From positions 1,674,001 through 1,738,000 of the forward strand of contig NZ_CP126251.1 in NCBI RefSeq assembly GCF_003234115.2: a stretch of DNA of 64,000 nt, read 5' to 3'. The number at the start of each line of letters is the position of its first letter. Position 1 is the first letter of the stretch. Shown piece by piece: positions 33,723-42,105 of this stretch. Origin of the DNA: Curtobacterium sp. MCPF17_002. GTDB taxonomy: Bacteria > Actinomycetota > Actinomycetes > Actinomycetales > Microbacteriaceae. The notes under the pieces were generated by a model that searched no databases, had not been told where the DNA came from, and worked only from the letters and a program-made list of their open reading frames with translations. The position numbers and the translations under genes are program-made.

Positions 33723-33784
33723 GGCCGACTGGTCAGCAGGCCGGCTGGTCAGCAGGCCTGCCGGTCAGCAGGCCTGCCGGTCAG
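33723..33784. repeat. 16-bp tandem repeat, nearly four copies
   Basis: Units GGCCGACTGGTCAGCA, GGCCGGCTGGTCAGCA, GGCCTGCCGGTCAGCA and a 14-bp partial copy follow directly. They span the end of the frameshifted binding-protein gene and the gap to the next operon gene, supplying the altered stop codon. Confidence 0.88.
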
Positions 33785-35174
33785 ATCTGGACCTTGTCGT
33801 AGTCCTTCGGCAGCTTGAACGGGAGTACGTCTGCATCATCGGGTCGACGCGGTTCTGCGCCCGCTCGACCGCCTCCTGCGGGCTCGCGGTCCCGAGCAGC
33901 ACGCTGGACCGTGCATCGGCGAGGGAGTCCCACCACGCGCCACCGACCGGCAGCGGCGGACGGCAGGTCGACGCCGCCATTGACTCGACGAAGAAGCGGA
34001 TCGACTTCGCGGACCCCTTCGGGTCCTTCAGGGCGGAGATGTTCGACGGCACGCTGGTCGCCGGCACCATGTAGGTCTCCTGGCCGCGCTTGCTCGTGAA
34101 GTACTTCATGACCTCCCACACCGCACGGTTCTTCTTCGAACCCTTCGGCATGCACAGCGCGAAGCCACCCGACCACGTGTACTTGTCGTCGCCCTCGTGC
34201 TGCGTCGGCAGGTACGCGGTGCCCCAGTCGAGGTCCTTCGGTCCGAAGTTGTCGAACGTCTGGATGGTCGACGGCACGCTCACCATGAACGCCATCCGGT
34301 CCGCCATGAACGCGGTCTGCCCCGGCGGGTGTCCCGTCGGCTCGTACGTCGCGATGAACGTGTCCGCCGCCTTGTAGCCGTACCGGCCCGCCCAGTCCTC
34401 GTAGAACTCGAAGACGCTGCGGACGCTCTTCGAGTCCATCGTCATCCGGGAGTCCTGCTGGTCGAAGTACGACGCCCCGAGCCCGAGGCCCCAGGTGAAC
34501 GGCCACCCCTCGCCGTACCAGGGCAGGAGCCCCATGTGCGTGTAGTCCCCGCCGGACTTCTTCGTGATGCGCTCGCTGACCTCCCACACCCGGTCGAAGG
34601 TCGCCGGCCCGTTGTGCTCCCAGTCGAACTCGTCCGGGTCTACCCCGGCACCCTGCAGCATCTTCCGGTTCACGAACATGCCGCGGGCGTCGGTGTCGTG
34701 GGGGAGCCCGTACGTCTTCCCCTCGTAGGTGACCTCACCGATCGTGAAGCCGAGCCACTGCGCGAGGAACTCCTCCTTCGACTGGTCCTCGAACTCCTCG
34801 ATGAGGTCGTCGATCGGCTCGATCAGCCCGATGGCCGCGTACTGGGCGGCACTGAACCGGTCGAGGAGCCAGAGGTCTGGAGCCGTGCCACCCCGCACCG
34901 CCGTGATGATGCTCGTCGCGTCGCCCGTACCCTGCGACGGCACCACGTTCACCTTCACGTCGATGTCCGGGTGGAGCGCCGTGAACTGCTTGATCACCTT
35001 CGTCTGGAAGGGCACGAACGTCCCCGTGACGCCCCACAGCGTGACCTGGTTCGGGTCACCGCCGCCGGCACGGGAACCCGAGGCGCAGGAGGCCGCGAGC
35101 AACGCGAGCGCTCCCGCCCCACCGGTCGCCGCGGCACCGCGGAGGAACGTGCGACGGTCGAATGCGCTGCTCAT
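33765..35174 (-). CDS. Sugar ABC transporter substrate-binding lipoprotein (3' end apparently frameshifted)
   Basis: 469 residues as read. A Tat-type signal (RRTFLRG, residues 7-13) leads into a lipobox ending at Cys30 (LLAASC). The body is a family-1 extracellular solute-binding protein: VTLWGVTGTFVPFQTKVIKQ, GGTAPDLWLLDRFSA, GYKAADTFIATYEP, MAFMVSVPSTIQTFD. The last ~20 residues as read are Arg/Ser-rich and unlike the family. The neighbouring frame encodes VLPFKLPKDYDKVQI followed by TGA at 33783-33781, the expected terminus. Loss of one GTAC unit near 33826 would explain this. The ATG overlaps the upstream permease stop (ATGA). Confidence 0.88.
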   Translation of the reverse strand: MSSAFDRRTFLRGAAATGGAGALALLAASCASGSRAGGGDPNQVTLWGVTGTFVPFQTKVIKQFTALHPDIDVKVNVVPSQGTGDATSIITAVRGGTAPDLWLLDRFSAAQYAAIGLIEPIDDLIEEFEDQSKEEFLAQWLGFTIGEVTYEGKTYGLPHDTDARGMFVNRKMLQGAGVDPDEFDWEHNGPATFDRVWEVSERITKKSGGDYTHMGLLPWYGEGWPFTWGLGLGASYFDQQDSRMTMDSKSVRSVFEFYEDWAGRYGYKAADTFIATYEPTGHPPGQTAFMADRMAFMVSVPSTIQTFDNFGPKDLDWGTAYLPTQHEGDDKYTWSGGFALCMPKGSKKNRAVWEVMKYFTSKRGQETYMVPATSVPSNISALKDPKGSAKSIRFFVESMAASTCRPPLPVGGAWWDSLADARSSVLLGTASPQEAVERAQNRVDPMMQTYSRSSCRRTTTRSRSDRQAC

Positions 35175-36109
35175 TTGAAGCTCCCGATCTGGACGCCCTT
35201 GATGAACGTCCGCTGGAACACGAAGAACAGGACGACCAGCGGCAGGATGATGAGCACCGACGCCGCCATCAGCTGGTTGAACTGGAAGTCCTGCGAGTTG
35301 CTGAGGCGGAACACCTGCAGACCGATCGACAGCGTCTGCACGTTCTGGTCCTGCAGGTAGATGAGGGGCCCCAGGAAGTCGTTCCACGCGCCCACCGCCG
35401 CGAAGATCCCCACCGTGACGAGTGCCGCCCGCGCCTGCGGGAACACGATCCGCCAGAGGATCCCCCACTCGGACGCACCGTCCATCCGCGCCGCGTTGAG
35501 CAGGTCCTTCGGGACCTGCAACAGGAACTGCCGCAACAGGAACACGTAGAACGCCGACCCGAACAGGCTCGGGACGATGAGGGGCAGGAACGTGTTGATC
35601 CACCCGAGGCGCGCGTACAGGTCGAACATCGGGATGAGGGTCACCGGGAACGGGATGAACAGCGTCGCCAGGACCACGTAGAACAGGCGATCCCGCCCGC
35701 GCCACTCGAGGCACGCGAACCCGTACGCGATGACGAGGTTCGACACCATCGAGAACACGGTCACGCAGACGGTGATGATCAGCGTGTTCCGGAAGAACGT
35801 GAAGAACGGCATCGCGTTCACCGCCTGGCCGAAGTTCGACCAGTCCAGCCAGTGCGGGAACCACGTGGGCGGGAAGGCGCCGAGCTCCGAGTTGCCCTTC
35901 AGCGCCGAGATGACCATCCAGTAGATGGGCACGAGGAACAGCAGGCACATCGCGATGAGCACCACGCGGGCGATCACGGACGACCACGGCGAACGGATGG
36001 ACCCGTCGGCGTTGCGGGAGCGCTCGCCGCGTCGGTCGCGACGACGGCTCGGCCGGACGGTCTCGACGGAGGCGGTGACGGTGGGGGCGGACTTCGTGTG
36101 CAGGCTCAT
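35171..36109 (-). CDS. Carbohydrate ABC transporter permease (MalG-like)
   Basis: A 312-residue inner-membrane permease with six transmembrane helices after a basic N-terminal tail. The EAA-type loop is RMDGASEWGILWRIVFPQAR, followed by WNDFLGPLIYLQD, both hallmarks of MalG/CUT1 permeases. It pairs with the MalF-like permease 4 bp upstream; no ATPase is encoded in the operon, so a shared MsiK-type ATPase elsewhere is likely. Confidence 0.92.
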   Translation of the reverse strand: MSLHTKSAPTVTASVETVRPSRRRDRRGERSRNADGSIRSPWSSVIARVVLIAMCLLFLVPIYWMVISALKGNSELGAFPPTWFPHWLDWSNFGQAVNAMPFFTFFRNTLIITVCVTVFSMVSNLVIAYGFACLEWRGRDRLFYVVLATLFIPFPVTLIPMFDLYARLGWINTFLPLIVPSLFGSAFYVFLLRQFLLQVPKDLLNAARMDGASEWGILWRIVFPQARAALVTVGIFAAVGAWNDFLGPLIYLQDQNVQTLSIGLQVFRLSNSQDFQFNQLMAASVLIILPLVVLFFVFQRTFIKGVQIGSFK

Positions 36110-36113
36110 CGGG

Positions 36114-37118
36114 TCACTCTCCGGTCACGTCGTAGTTCACGAACCGCTTGGACAGCCAGTACACGAGCCCCGAGAGGAGCATGCCGGCGAGGAACAGCAG
36201 CACCGCCATCGCGCTCGCGAACCCCAGTTGGGCGTAGCTGAAGGCGTTCTTGTAGAGGTAGAGCATGTAGAACAACGTCCCGTTGTCCGGGCTGCCGAGG
36301 CCGCCGGTGCCGGACGAGATGACGTACGCCTCGGTGAAGACCTGCAGGCCGTTGCTGATGCCGGTGATGAGGTTGAACAGGATCACCGGGGACAGCAGCG
36401 GGAGGGTCAGGGCGAAGAACTGCCGGACCGGCCCGGCCCCGTCGACGCGGGCGGCTTCGTACAGGGTCTTCGGGATCCCGCGCAGTCCGGCGAGGAAGAT
36501 CAGCGCCGCGTTGCCCGCACCCATCTGCGCCAGCGCGACGATGACGAGCTTCGCCGTGGTCGGGTCGCCGAGCAGGTTCGTCGCCGGGATGCCGACGAGC
36601 TTCATGACCTGGTTCACGATGCCGGTCTGGGGGTTGACGAGCACCACGAAGATGAACGCGAGGGCGAACGTCGGGATGAGCGACGGGATGTACAGCGCCG
36701 TCCGGTACCAGCCGATCTCACGGACGTCCTGGTTCATCGCGATGGCGATGACGATGGCGACGACGATCCCGACCGGCACGGCGATCGCCGCGAAGAACAG
36801 CGTGTTGCCGACCGCGGTGTGCACGAGCGGGTCGATGAACGCGGCGACGTAGTTGCCGAGGCCGACCCAGGTGGCCGCGTTCATCCCGGAGTAGCGGGTG
36901 AGGCTGATCGCGAACGAGTACACGAGCGGGTACCCGATGAAGACGAGCGCGCCGATGATCCAGGGCGAGATGAACGCGAGGCCGACCCGCAGCCGGCGCT
37001 TCTCGGCGATGGTCCACGGATGCTTCTCGCGTGGGCGGCGTCTCCGTGCGGGGAGCGTCGCTCCGTGCTCGTGGACGGTCGGTGCTGCTGCGGTTCCGGA
37101 TCGTGTCGTCGTCGTCAC
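36114..37118 (-). CDS. Carbohydrate ABC transporter permease (MalF/UgpA-like)
   Basis: A 334-residue permease, first gene of the operon. After a basic N terminus there are six helices; the EAA-type loop is LYEAARVDGAGPVRQFFALT followed by LPLLSPVILFNL, as in CUT1 MalF/UgpA permeases. GTG 37118 is chosen because GAAGGGA lies 6 nt upstream; the open frame upstream crosses the operator region. It is divergent from the ROK regulator. Confidence 0.9.
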   Translation of the reverse strand: MTTTTRSGTAAAPTVHEHGATLPARRRRPREKHPWTIAEKRRLRVGLAFISPWIIGALVFIGYPLVYSFAISLTRYSGMNAATWVGLGNYVAAFIDPLVHTAVGNTLFFAAIAVPVGIVVAIVIAIAMNQDVREIGWYRTALYIPSLIPTFALAFIFVVLVNPQTGIVNQVMKLVGIPATNLLGDPTTAKLVIVALAQMGAGNAALIFLAGLRGIPKTLYEAARVDGAGPVRQFFALTLPLLSPVILFNLITGISNGLQVFTEAYVISSGTGGLGSPDNGTLFYMLYLYKNAFSYAQLGFASAMAVLLFLAGMLLSGLVYWLSKRFVNYDVTGE

Positions 37119-37164
37119 GAGCGTCCCTTCGGGTCGTGGCCACCCCGATGTGGCCGAGATCGAT

Positions 37165-37181
37165 TCAATCAAATTGATTGA
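37165..37181. promoter_or_regulatory. ROK regulator operator
   Basis: TCAATCAA and TTGATTGA flank a single A, giving a 17-bp palindrome in an otherwise G+C-rich 82-bp gap between the divergent ABC operon and ROK gene. ROK repressors such as NagC and Mlc bind A+T-rich palindromes of this type, and sugar binding releases them. Confidence 0.72.
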
Positions 37182-37200
37182 TGAAAACCGAGGTGGTGCG

Positions 37201-38496
37201 ATGCTAAGGAGCATGGACGAGTCGCGTCAACCACCAGCGCACCCCGTGTTGCACCGCGGAACGGCCAGCCCGCAGCGCGGAACGAACAGCGCACGGGTCG
37301 GGACGCTCAACCGCGCGCTCGTCCTCGACGTCGTCCGACGGCACGGCCCGGTCGCCCGGACCACCATCGCCACCACCACCGGGCTCACCGCGCAGACGGT
37401 CTCCAACATCGCGGCGCGGTTGCTGCAGGAGGGGCTGCTCCGCGAAGCCCGCGGACCCGCGCACGAACCGCAACGGCTCCTCGGCATCGCCCCGGACGCG
37501 CGGTACGCGGTGGGCCTCCACCTCGACCCCGCTCGCGTCGTCGCCGTGCTCGTCGACCTGGCCGGGACGGTCCTCGCGTCGGAGTCGCTCGACGCCGGTG
37601 CACTGCAGGGTCCGGACGAGGTCCTCGATGCCATGGCCGCGATGACCGAACGGCTCCTCGCGGCGCGTCCGGCGGAGGTGCGCGACCGGCTCCTCGGCAT
37701 CGGGGTCGCCGCCCCCGGGCCGCTCGACCCCGCGCACGCGGTGCTCGCCGCCCCCGTGCAGCTGCCGGGGTGGGCGGGGATGCCCGTCGCGGACGAGCTC
37801 GGCCGACGCACGGGCCTCGCCGTCGTGCTCGAGAAGGACGGCGTCGCGGCCGGCCTCGGCGAGGCGTGGACGACCACGAACACGACCGGCATCATCACGG
37901 TCACGCTCGGACACGGCATCAGCGCGGCGGTCATCGCCGAGGGGCGGGTGGTCCGCGGTGCCACCGGCAACGCGGGCGAGTTCGGCGGGATGCCGGTGCA
38001 GGCGCACGGCCGCTGGACCGCCGTGTGGGAGGCGTGCCAGCCCCTGCAGCAGGTCGAGCGGGCGATCGCCGCGGGCGTCCTGCCGGCCGCCACCCCCACC
38101 GGTTGCCCCGCTGACGTCCGGACGGCCTACGAGGCCCTCTGCGCCATGCCCGAGGGAGCGCCGCTCGTCGAGGCCGGCGGCACCGCCCTCGGTTCGGCGC
38201 TCGCCCACGTCGTCGAACTCCTCGACGTCACGGACGTCGTCGTCGGCGGCAGTTCGGCGATCGCCGGCGGCGCGGTGTTCCTCGACGCGGTCCGGGCCGG
38301 CCTCGCCGATCGGCTCCCGGGACCGTCGCGCACCGCTGTCAGCGGGACGGCGTACGGCGAGGCCGCCGTGGCCCGAGGGGCCGCCTGCGCCGTCCTCGCG
38401 TCCGCCCTCGACGCGGCGCCGGCGTCGCGCCCGGAACCCGTCCGCGCGGTCGCGGGACGCAGCCCGCGTGCCCGCAGCATCGCCCACCCGTGGTGA
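37201..38496 (+). CDS. ROK-family transcriptional regulator
   Basis: A 431-residue regulator. The N-terminal winged helix (RVGTLNRALVLDVVRRHGPV, then RTTIATTTGLTAQTVSNIAA) is followed by a ROK sugar-kinase-like domain (LGIGVAAPGPLD, VLEKDGVAAGLGEAW, ITVTLGHGISAAVI, GNAGEFGGMPV). The kinase domain lacks a clear CxCG zinc cluster: the usual GxxGCxExxxS region reads GRWTAVWEACQPL. It likely represses the divergent sugar ABC operon through the 17-bp palindrome. ATG 37201 has GAGG 7 nt upstream; ATG 37213 is an alternative. Confidence 0.9.
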   Translation: MLRSMDESRQPPAHPVLHRGTASPQRGTNSARVGTLNRALVLDVVRRHGPVARTTIATTTGLTAQTVSNIAARLLQEGLLREARGPAHEPQRLLGIAPDARYAVGLHLDPARVVAVLVDLAGTVLASESLDAGALQGPDEVLDAMAAMTERLLAARPAEVRDRLLGIGVAAPGPLDPAHAVLAAPVQLPGWAGMPVADELGRRTGLAVVLEKDGVAAGLGEAWTTTNTTGIITVTLGHGISAAVIAEGRVVRGATGNAGEFGGMPVQAHGRWTAVWEACQPLQQVERAIAAGVLPAATPTGCPADVRTAYEALCAMPEGAPLVEAGGTALGSALAHVVELLDVTDVVVGGSSAIAGGAVFLDAVRAGLADRLPGPSRTAVSGTAYGEAAVARGAACAVLASALDAAPASRPEPVRAVAGRSPRARSIAHPW

Positions 38497-38515
38497 GTGA
38501 CGCAGTGGTCCGACA

Positions 38516-38566
38516 CCGGCCTGGAGGCGCGGTGCGCGTCCGACCCGCACCGCGCCTCCAGGCCGG
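38516..38566. terminator. GGAGGCGCGGTGC-family hairpin, probable terminator
   Basis: 21-bp arms (38516-38536 / 38546-38566) enclose a 9-nt loop 20 bp after the ROK stop. The stem contains the dispersed repeat core, here used in the position of a transcription terminator. Confidence 0.75.
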
Positions 38567-38592
38567 GGTCCGGTCCACCCCGTGACGCGCGG

Positions 38593-38672
38593 CGACGGGA
38601 CCCGGTCGCGTCCGCCCGTGTCGCGGGACGCGCCTCGACGGGACACGGTCGCGTCCGCCCTGTCGCGTGACG
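38593..38672. repeat. Imperfect direct repeat, two ~37-bp units
   Basis: Two near-identical units built around CGGTCGCGTCCGCCC (38593-38630 and 38636-38672) sit between the ROK terminator and the DUF1684 gene. No coding potential was seen. Confidence 0.7.
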
Positions 38673-38725
38673 TCCCGAGACGGTGACCGTCGCGGCGGCG
38701 CCGCCCGACGACGTACCGTCGTCAC

Positions 38726-39535
38726 ATGAGCACGACGACGCCGACCGCACCGTCCTTCGAAGCCGACTGGACCGCGTGGCACGACGCGCACGAGCGGGCC
38801 CGGGCGAGTGAGCACGGCTTCCTCGCGATCACGAGCATCCGGTGGTTGACCGGCACGTCCGAGCGGTTCGACGACGTTCCCGGGGCGTGGTCGACCTCCG
38901 AGGACGGCCCCGTCGTGCAGCTCGACGAGGGGGAGTCGATCGAGGTCGACGGCCTGCGCGTCACCGGTACGCACCGCTTCGGGCCGCTGCCGGAGCGGTC
39001 GAGCACCGCGGTCCTGTGGCAGGACGGGGACGAGTCCGTCGTCGTCGAGGTCGCCCGACGCGGCGGCAGCGACGTCATCCGGCCGCGGCACCCCTCGAAC
39101 CCGACGCGGACGTCCTACACCGGCACGCCGTCGTACGCGCCGGACCCGGCGTTCGTCGTCGACGCCCACTTCGAGCCGTTCGACACCCCGCGCGAGGTGA
39201 CCGTGGGCTCCGTCGTCGACGGGCTCCAGCACGTGTACGCGGCGCCGGGCGTGCTGACCTTCGACCTCGACGGGCCGCGGTCGCTGCTGGCGTTCAACGG
39301 GCACGGCGACGGGCTGCACGTGCTGTTCACCGACCGGACGAGCGGGGTGACGACGTACGCGGCGAACCGGAGCCTCGACATCGCGGCGCCGGACGCCTCC
39401 GGTGCGACGACGATCGACTTCAACCGGGCGACGAACCTGCCGTGCGCGTACACCGAGCACGCGACGTGCCCGCTGCCGCCGGCGGAGAACCGGCTCGAGG
39501 TGGCGGTCGAGGCGGGGGAGCGGCTGCCGGGCTGA
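38726..39535 (+). CDS. DUF1684 protein
   Basis: A 269-residue soluble protein with the DUF1684 signature: DWTAWHDAHERARASEHGFL, SIRWLTGTSERFDDVPG, TIDFNRATNLPCAYTEHATC then PLPPAENRLEVAVEAGE at the C terminus. The conserved Asp/Asn/Cys/His residues suggest a metal or catalytic site, but no activity is established for the family. TACCGT (38714-38719) lies 6 nt before ATG, without Shine-Dalgarno. It appears monocistronic. Confidence 0.87.
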   Translation: MSTTTPTAPSFEADWTAWHDAHERARASEHGFLAITSIRWLTGTSERFDDVPGAWSTSEDGPVVQLDEGESIEVDGLRVTGTHRFGPLPERSSTAVLWQDGDESVVVEVARRGGSDVIRPRHPSNPTRTSYTGTPSYAPDPAFVVDAHFEPFDTPREVTVGSVVDGLQHVYAAPGVLTFDLDGPRSLLAFNGHGDGLHVLFTDRTSGVTTYAANRSLDIAAPDASGATTIDFNRATNLPCAYTEHATCPLPPAENRLEVAVEAGERLPG

Positions 39536-39646
39536 GGTGGGTGGGGGCTCGCCGGCTCCTCCAACTCGGAACGGGCTGCGGGGCTCTACCGACTCGGAAC
39601 GACAACGCCGATGTCGCACGCCCTCGCCGTGCCGCAACCGGCCCGG

Positions 39647-40207
39647 TCAGAGCGCGGGCACCCGCACCCAGCCGCTCGTGGCGCACCACGCCACCGCGTC
39701 GAAGGTGAACACGCTGCCCATGCCCGGCTGGTCGAGCGTCCGCGAGACCGCCTCGCCGCGCAGGTCAGCGAGCAGGAGCGCACCGACCGCCCCGTGCGAC
39801 ACGATCGTCACGTCGCCGCCCGCGGTGAGCCGCCGCACCGCACGGACGATGCGATCCCGCGCGTCGACGGCCCGCTCCCACCCGCGCACCGACGTCTCGG
39901 GTGCGGCGAAGAACGCGTCGACGACCCCCTCGAACTCGTCGAGCGGCAGGTAGCCCGTCGCGCTGCGGTCGATCTCCCCGAGGGCCTCGTCGGTCTCCGG
40001 TGCGATGCCGACCGCCGACGCCAGGACCTCGGCGGTGTCGATCGCCTTCCGCTCCGTGCTCGACACGATCCGCCGGACTCCCGGATGCCAGGCGACGTCG
40101 ACGGCCTGCGCTGCCCGGGCTCGGCCGTCGACCGACAGGCCCCACGACTCGATCGGTTCGGTGGGCGCCACGACGACCTCGGCGTGGGTCAGGAAGAACG
40201 AGACCAT
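39647..40207 (-). CDS. Histidine-phosphatase-superfamily protein
   Basis: A 186-residue protein of the phosphoglycerate-mutase-like clan. The usual N-terminal RHG is replaced by THA in SFFLTHAEVVV, keeping His but losing Arg. SSTERKAIDTAEVLA, Glu in LGEIDRSATGY and the second catalytic His in VTIVSHGAVGALL are present. A divergent but complete His/Glu/His set makes phosphatase activity plausible. CAGGAT lies 6 nt before ATG 40207. The 110 bp after its stop hold nothing recognisable. Confidence 0.8.
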   Translation of the reverse strand: MVSFFLTHAEVVVAPTEPIESWGLSVDGRARAAQAVDVAWHPGVRRIVSSTERKAIDTAEVLASAVGIAPETDEALGEIDRSATGYLPLDEFEGVVDAFFAAPETSVRGWERAVDARDRIVRAVRRLTAGGDVTIVSHGAVGALLLADLRGEAVSRTLDQPGMGSVFTFDAVAWCATSGWVRVPAL

Positions 40208-40288
40208 CTGGCGATCCTGTCAGACCGCCGGCCCGCCGGCCCGAGGGCCCGAGGGGCGGAGGTCGGCGGTCCACCGTAGGGTGAGCCC

Positions 40289-41773
40289 GTGGAGTTCCCG
40301 GGGGAGGCGGACGGCGCGCGAGACGCGCCGACCTCCCCGGGGTCACCCCGGGGCACGCAGTACCAGCAGGACGACACGCCCCGAGCGGGACGGCGCGCTC
40401 CGCGCGCGACGCCGCACGGAGGCACCGACAGGTCCTCCGGGAACCCCACGCCACTCGCCGTCGTCGCGGGAGCCCTCGCCGACGCGTTCCTGACGGCCGA
40501 GCACTGGTCGGCGGACGACCTGACGGCGGCCGGGTACGTGGTGCTCGGGGTCGAGCGGGCGTACGTCGGACTCGCCGTCGCCACCGCGCTCGAGACGTAC
40601 CCGAGGCCACCGATCGACGCGCCCCGACAGCTCGCGGCGGTCCTCGCCTCCGCGCCGCGGCTCGTGGCACTGCACCGTTCCCGCGAGGACCGTCGCCCGG
40701 TCCGGGTCCTCGCGCGCCGGGCCACCGCCGTCCGTTCCCGCCCCGAGACCGCGAGCCGTCTCCTCGTCGACACGCTGCCGGAGCTCGCCCGCGGACTCGA
40801 CCTCACGGTCGGTCGGCTGCTCTGGCTGGCGGACACCCGCGCGTGGAACCGCCGACCCGGACCGTCGAGCCCGCTGCACCACCACCGCCACGAGTGGGTG
40901 CGCCGCCCCGGTCGGACGCCGCGGCTGCTCGAGAAGCCGATGGACATGCTCCGGCGGACGCAGCGGACGATCCTCGACGAGCTCCTGACGGTGCTGCCGG
41001 TGCACGATGCCGCGCACGGGTTCGTCGCCGGCCGCAGTGTGGTCACCGGTGCCGCCGTGCACACCGGGCAGCAGGTCGTGCTGTCCGCCGACCTGACCTC
41101 GTTCTTCGCGAACGTCACCGCGCCGACGGTCTACGGCGTGTTCCGGTCCGCCGGGTTCGCCGAGCCGCTCGCCCACGTCCTCACCGGGATCTGCACGCAC
41201 CGGGTCCCGCCGCACGTGCTCACCGCGATGCCCGCCGGCGGGAGGCCCGAGGAACGCGCGGCACTCCGCCGAGCCCTGGCGGACGCCCACCTGCCGCAGG
41301 GTGCGCCGACCTCGCCGGCGCTGGCGAACACGGCGCTCCGGCACCTCGACGCGAGGCTCGCCGGGTGGGCCGACTCCGCCGACGCGGTCTACACGCGCTA
41401 CGCCGACGACCTGACGTTCAGCGGCGGCGACCGGCTCGCGGGCCGGGCTGAGGCCTTCCTGCGCGGAGTCGACCGCATCGTCGCCGACCAGGGGTACCGG
41501 CTCAACCCCGGCAAGACGCGGGTCCGCCGGCGCGGCGTCCGGCAGTCGGTCACGGGCGTGGTCGTCAACGAGCGCACGGCATCCGGCAGACGCGAGGTCG
41601 ACCGGCTCCACGCCGTCCTGCACAACGCTGCCGAGCACGGACCGGCGTCGCAGAACCACGCCGGTCACCCGGACTTCCGGGCGCACCTGCTCGGACGGAT
41701 CGGCTGGGTCGAGCAGGTGCACCCGGGGCGGGCGAGGCGGCTGCGGGAGGAGTTCGCGCGCATCGCCTGGTGA
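40289..41773 (+). CDS. Retron-type reverse transcriptase with long N-terminal extension
   Basis: A 494-residue protein. The RT palm and fingers occupy about residues 215-450: RLLEKPMDMLRRTQRTILDE (motif 1), AAHGFVAGRSVV with GAAVH (retron-like X motif, N changed to G), VVLSADLTSFFANVT (motif 3 Asp), LPQGAPTSPALANTALRHLD (motif 4), RYADDLTFSG (YADD 371-374), NPGKTRVRRRG and SVTGVVVN (VTG of retron RTs). The first ~200 residues are helical and unassigned; residues 1-50 are low-complexity. GTG 40289 has TAGGGT 6 nt upstream and no in-frame start follows until residue 83. No effector gene or canonical upstream msr-msd space is present. Confidence 0.85.
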   Translation: MEFPGEADGARDAPTSPGSPRGTQYQQDDTPRAGRRAPRATPHGGTDRSSGNPTPLAVVAGALADAFLTAEHWSADDLTAAGYVVLGVERAYVGLAVATALETYPRPPIDAPRQLAAVLASAPRLVALHRSREDRRPVRVLARRATAVRSRPETASRLLVDTLPELARGLDLTVGRLLWLADTRAWNRRPGPSSPLHHHRHEWVRRPGRTPRLLEKPMDMLRRTQRTILDELLTVLPVHDAAHGFVAGRSVVTGAAVHTGQQVVLSADLTSFFANVTAPTVYGVFRSAGFAEPLAHVLTGICTHRVPPHVLTAMPAGGRPEERAALRRALADAHLPQGAPTSPALANTALRHLDARLAGWADSADAVYTRYADDLTFSGGDRLAGRAEAFLRGVDRIVADQGYRLNPGKTRVRRRGVRQSVTGVVVNERTASGRREVDRLHAVLHNAAEHGPASQNHAGHPDFRAHLLGRIGWVEQVHPGRARRLREEFARIAW

Positions 41774-41811
41774 CGTCGGTGGCGCTCCGTCCCGTGGTGC
41801 GCACGGCCGGC

Positions 41812-42048
41812 CTGGAGGCACGGTGCGACCCCGCCACGCGCCTCCCGTCCTGAACGGTGCGGCGTTCCGGTCCCCGTGCGGGTCGCGCAGACTGCCACCG
41901 GGTCCGCATCCTCGCACCACGCCCCCCTCGCACCGTGCGAGGTGCACCGTGCCCCCCTCGCACGGTGCGAGGTGCGCCACGCGCGGCCCCCTCGCACCGT
42001 GCGAGGTGCACCACGCACCACGCGCGGCGCCCCCTCGCACGGTGCGTG
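41812..42048. repeat. Composite palindrome cluster downstream of the RT gene
   Basis: Within the 332-bp gap 41774-42105 follow: a GGAGGCACGGTGC-family copy (about 41812-41850), a ~70-bp imperfect inverted-repeat element starting GGTGCGGCGTTCCGG (41852-41922), and four copies of the CTCGCACCGTGCGAG palindrome or its CTCGCACGGTGCGAG form (41927-42048, the last truncated). The same composite recurs at 45.6-45.9 kb and in part at 63.1 kb. Confidence 0.82.
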
Positions 42049-42105
42049 TGACGCGGGGTTGCGTCCGCCCTCGCCGGGGTCCGACGGCGCCGGTAGCGTG
42101 CGGAC

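Noticed and set aside
39647..40207. Inactive histidine phosphatase
   Set aside because: RHG is replaced by THA, but the nucleophilic His, the Glu and the second His are present, and related subfamilies also lack the first Arg, so inactivity cannot be claimed.
41812..42048. Downstream msr-msd RNA of the RT
   Set aside because: Not annotated as such: the same composite repeats occur at 45.6 and 63.1 kb without an RT, so they are more likely a dispersed repeat family that happens to lie here.
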